NCBI RefSeq assembly: GCF_916618755.1
Contig: NZ_CAKAKB010000004.1
Coordinates: 248,001-312,000 of the forward strand
Source: Actinotalea sp. Marseille-Q4924
GTDB taxonomy: Bacteria > Actinomycetota > Actinomycetes > Actinomycetales > Cellulomonadaceae
DNA: 64,000 nucleotides
Reading direction: 5' to 3'
Below are positions 62,745 through 64,000 of the stretch, piece after piece. The notes under the pieces were generated by a model, which did not search any database, was not told the DNA's origin, and saw only the letters and a program-made list of their open reading frames with translations. Made by a program: the position numbers and the translations under genes. Each line of letters opens with the position of its first letter. Position 1 is the stretch's first letter.

Positions 62745-63704
62745 GTGAGCACACCCACGCGCATCGTCATCGACACCGACCCGGGTATCGACGACGCTCT
62801 GGCGATCATGCTCGCGCTGGCCTCCCCGGAGCTGGAGGTCCTCGCGCTGACGACGGTCGGCGGGAACACGGGGCTGGGGAACACCACCGAGAACGCGCTG
62901 CGGCTGCTGCACCTGCTGGGCCGCGACGACATCCTGGTGGGCGCGGGCGCCGACGTCCCGCTGGTCCGGCGGGACTCGCGGCCGGACGAGGCGACGCACG
63001 GTGCCGACGGGCTTGGCGGCGTGCGGCTGGAGCCCGCTCCGCGCGGCGCCGACGCCCGCGGCGCCGTGGAGATGCTGGTCGACGTCATCGAGGGGTCCGA
63101 CCGGCCGGTGACGCTCGTCGCGCTCGGTCCGCTGACCAACGTCGCGGCGCTGGTGGCCGCCCGGCCCGACGTGGCCGCCCGCCTCGAGCGCATCGTGCTC
63201 ATGGGCGGCGGCGCGCGGGTGCTGGGCAACATGACCCCGGCCGCGGAGTTCAACATCTGGTTCGACCCGGAGGCGGCCGCACGCGTCTTCGCCGCGGGGG
63301 TGCCGATCACCATGGTCGGGCTCGACGTCACGCACCAGGCGACGACCGCGCCGGGCGACTGGGACGCTCTACGGACCGACGACGCCGGGCCGGTCGCGCG
63401 GGCCGTGCTCGGCATGGTGGACCACTACACGCGGTTCTACCTCGAGACGGTGGGGACGGAGCTCACGGCGCAGCACGACTCGCTCGCCGTCGCCGTCGTC
63501 GTCCGCCCGGACCTGGTGACCACGCGCCCGGCGTACGTCGACGTCGAGTACACCGGGGCGCTGACGCGCGGGATGACGGTCGTGGACCTCGACGACGTCG
63601 CGAAGCACTCCCCGACCGCCGACGTCGCCCTCGAGGTCGACGCCGCGGCGTTTGGCGAGCTGCTCGTCTCGCGGGTCGTCGAGCTGGACCGGAGCCTGCG
63701 GTGA
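62745..63704 (+). CDS. Nucleoside hydrolase 3
   Basis: This 319-residue paralogue starts at GTG 62745 (CGGAGGACCT upstream). IDTDPGIDDALAIM, ALGPLTNVAALV, VLMGGGARVLGN, AEFNIWFDPEAA and QHDSLAVAV are intact. It is closer to the classical IunH pattern than copy 2. Its stop overlaps the start of the next copy by 4 bp. Confidence 0.93.
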   Translation: MSTPTRIVIDTDPGIDDALAIMLALASPELEVLALTTVGGNTGLGNTTENALRLLHLLGRDDILVGAGADVPLVRRDSRPDEATHGADGLGGVRLEPAPRGADARGAVEMLVDVIEGSDRPVTLVALGPLTNVAALVAARPDVAARLERIVLMGGGARVLGNMTPAAEFNIWFDPEAAARVFAAGVPITMVGLDVTHQATTAPGDWDALRTDDAGPVARAVLGMVDHYTRFYLETVGTELTAQHDSLAVAVVVRPDLVTTRPAYVDVEYTGALTRGMTVVDLDDVAKHSPTADVALEVDAAAFGELLVSRVVELDRSLR

Positions 63705-64000
63705 GCCCGGGCGGCGCGGCGACGCCGCACGAACGTGCCGCCGCGAGCGTCGCGACCCACCCCGCGCCGGTGAAGATGGTCCTGGACTGCGACACCGGCG
63801 TCGACGACACCCTGGCGATCCTGTACGCCGCCCTGCACCCGGCGGTCGACCTGCTGGGCGTCGGGTCCGTGTGGGGCAACGTCGACCTGGAGACGGCCAC
63901 CCGCAACTGCCTGCACACCGTCCACCTGGCCGGGCGCCCGGACGTCCCGGTCGCGCGCGGTGCGGACCGGCCGCTGCTGCAGACGGACGCCGTCTTCGCG
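63701..64000 (+). CDS. Nucleoside hydrolase 4 (cut by window end)
   Basis: GTG 63701 overlaps the previous stop (GTGA). The visible 100 residues have a poorly conserved Ala/Pro/His-rich leader of about 25, then MVLDCDTGVDDTLAILYAAL and GNVDLETATRNCLHTVHLAG, the start of the nucleoside hydrolase fold. The rest lies beyond the window. Fourth consecutive paralogue. Confidence 0.88.
   Translation, partial: MSPGGAATPHERAAASVATHPAPVKMVLDCDTGVDDTLAILYAALHPAVDLLGVGSVWGNVDLETATRNCLHTVHLAGRPDVPVARGADRPLLQTDAVFA

Overview
The window is a high-GC chromosome segment of an actinomycete. Strong Shine-Dalgarno sites, GTG/TTG starts, many 1-4 bp gene overlaps, LacI-family control of sugar operons, an F420-type reductase and the codon bias all fit an actinobacterium, perhaps a Micrococcales (Cellulomonas-like) organism; the genus is inferred, not shown.

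Layout. 1-5534 is chromosomal: the 3' end of a large MBG-repeat surface protein, a probably damaged SRPBCC gene, a cytosine-deaminase-like amidohydrolase, a guanine deaminase and a membrane protein. A tRNA-Arg(CCT) gene at 5660-5732 then opens a composite genomic island of about 39 kb. Its tRNA-derived 3' core is repeated in degenerate form at 25340, 32927 and 44822. At each repeat the core is preceded, at exactly 103 bp, by the same tandem GTGGTCAGCG arm. I read these as attachment sites of tandemly accreted elements.

Segment I (about 5.7-25.3 kb) carries mobility genes (tyrosine integrase, excisionase, MobF relaxase, plus the remnant of a second relaxase) and a defence-like load: an AIPR/nuclease protein, a methyltransferase with a nuclease-like partner, a multiubiquitin/ThiF-E1/DUF6527 operon, a HigB/HigA-peptidase toxin-antitoxin pair and a DCL-family protein. 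Between these lie unrelated genes (GrpB-like protein, methyltransferase, frameshifted peptidase E, F420-type reductase). Segment II (about 25.3-32.9 kb) is a fructan-type locus: LacI regulator, carbohydrate ABC importer, and divergent GH172 (DUF2961) and GH32 enzymes, with paired promoters and operators between them. Segment III (about 32.9-44.8 kb) is one LacI-controlled operon: gluconate-dehydrogenase-type subunit 3 and GMC flavoenzyme, aldo/keto reductase, ribose-type ABC importer, carbon-nitrogen hydrolase, Gfo/Idh dehydrogenase and a LacI regulator. Segments II and III have no recombinase of their own.

Beyond the last att-like site (44.87 kb) are a LacI-PfkB-BtpA operon and a long nucleoside uptake and breakdown region: EamA exporter, M24 peptidase homologue, LacI regulator, ribokinase, a BMP-type nucleoside ABC importer whose ATPase and first permease are fused, a second M24 homologue, two phosphotriesterase-family genes sharing a nearly identical internal tract, a GATase1-like protein, and four consecutive nucleoside hydrolases, the last cut by the window end. 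With the two deaminases near the left end, the window is rich in nucleoside and base salvage. The most unusual items are the att-site accretion, the ubiquitin-like operon and the fused BMP transporter.
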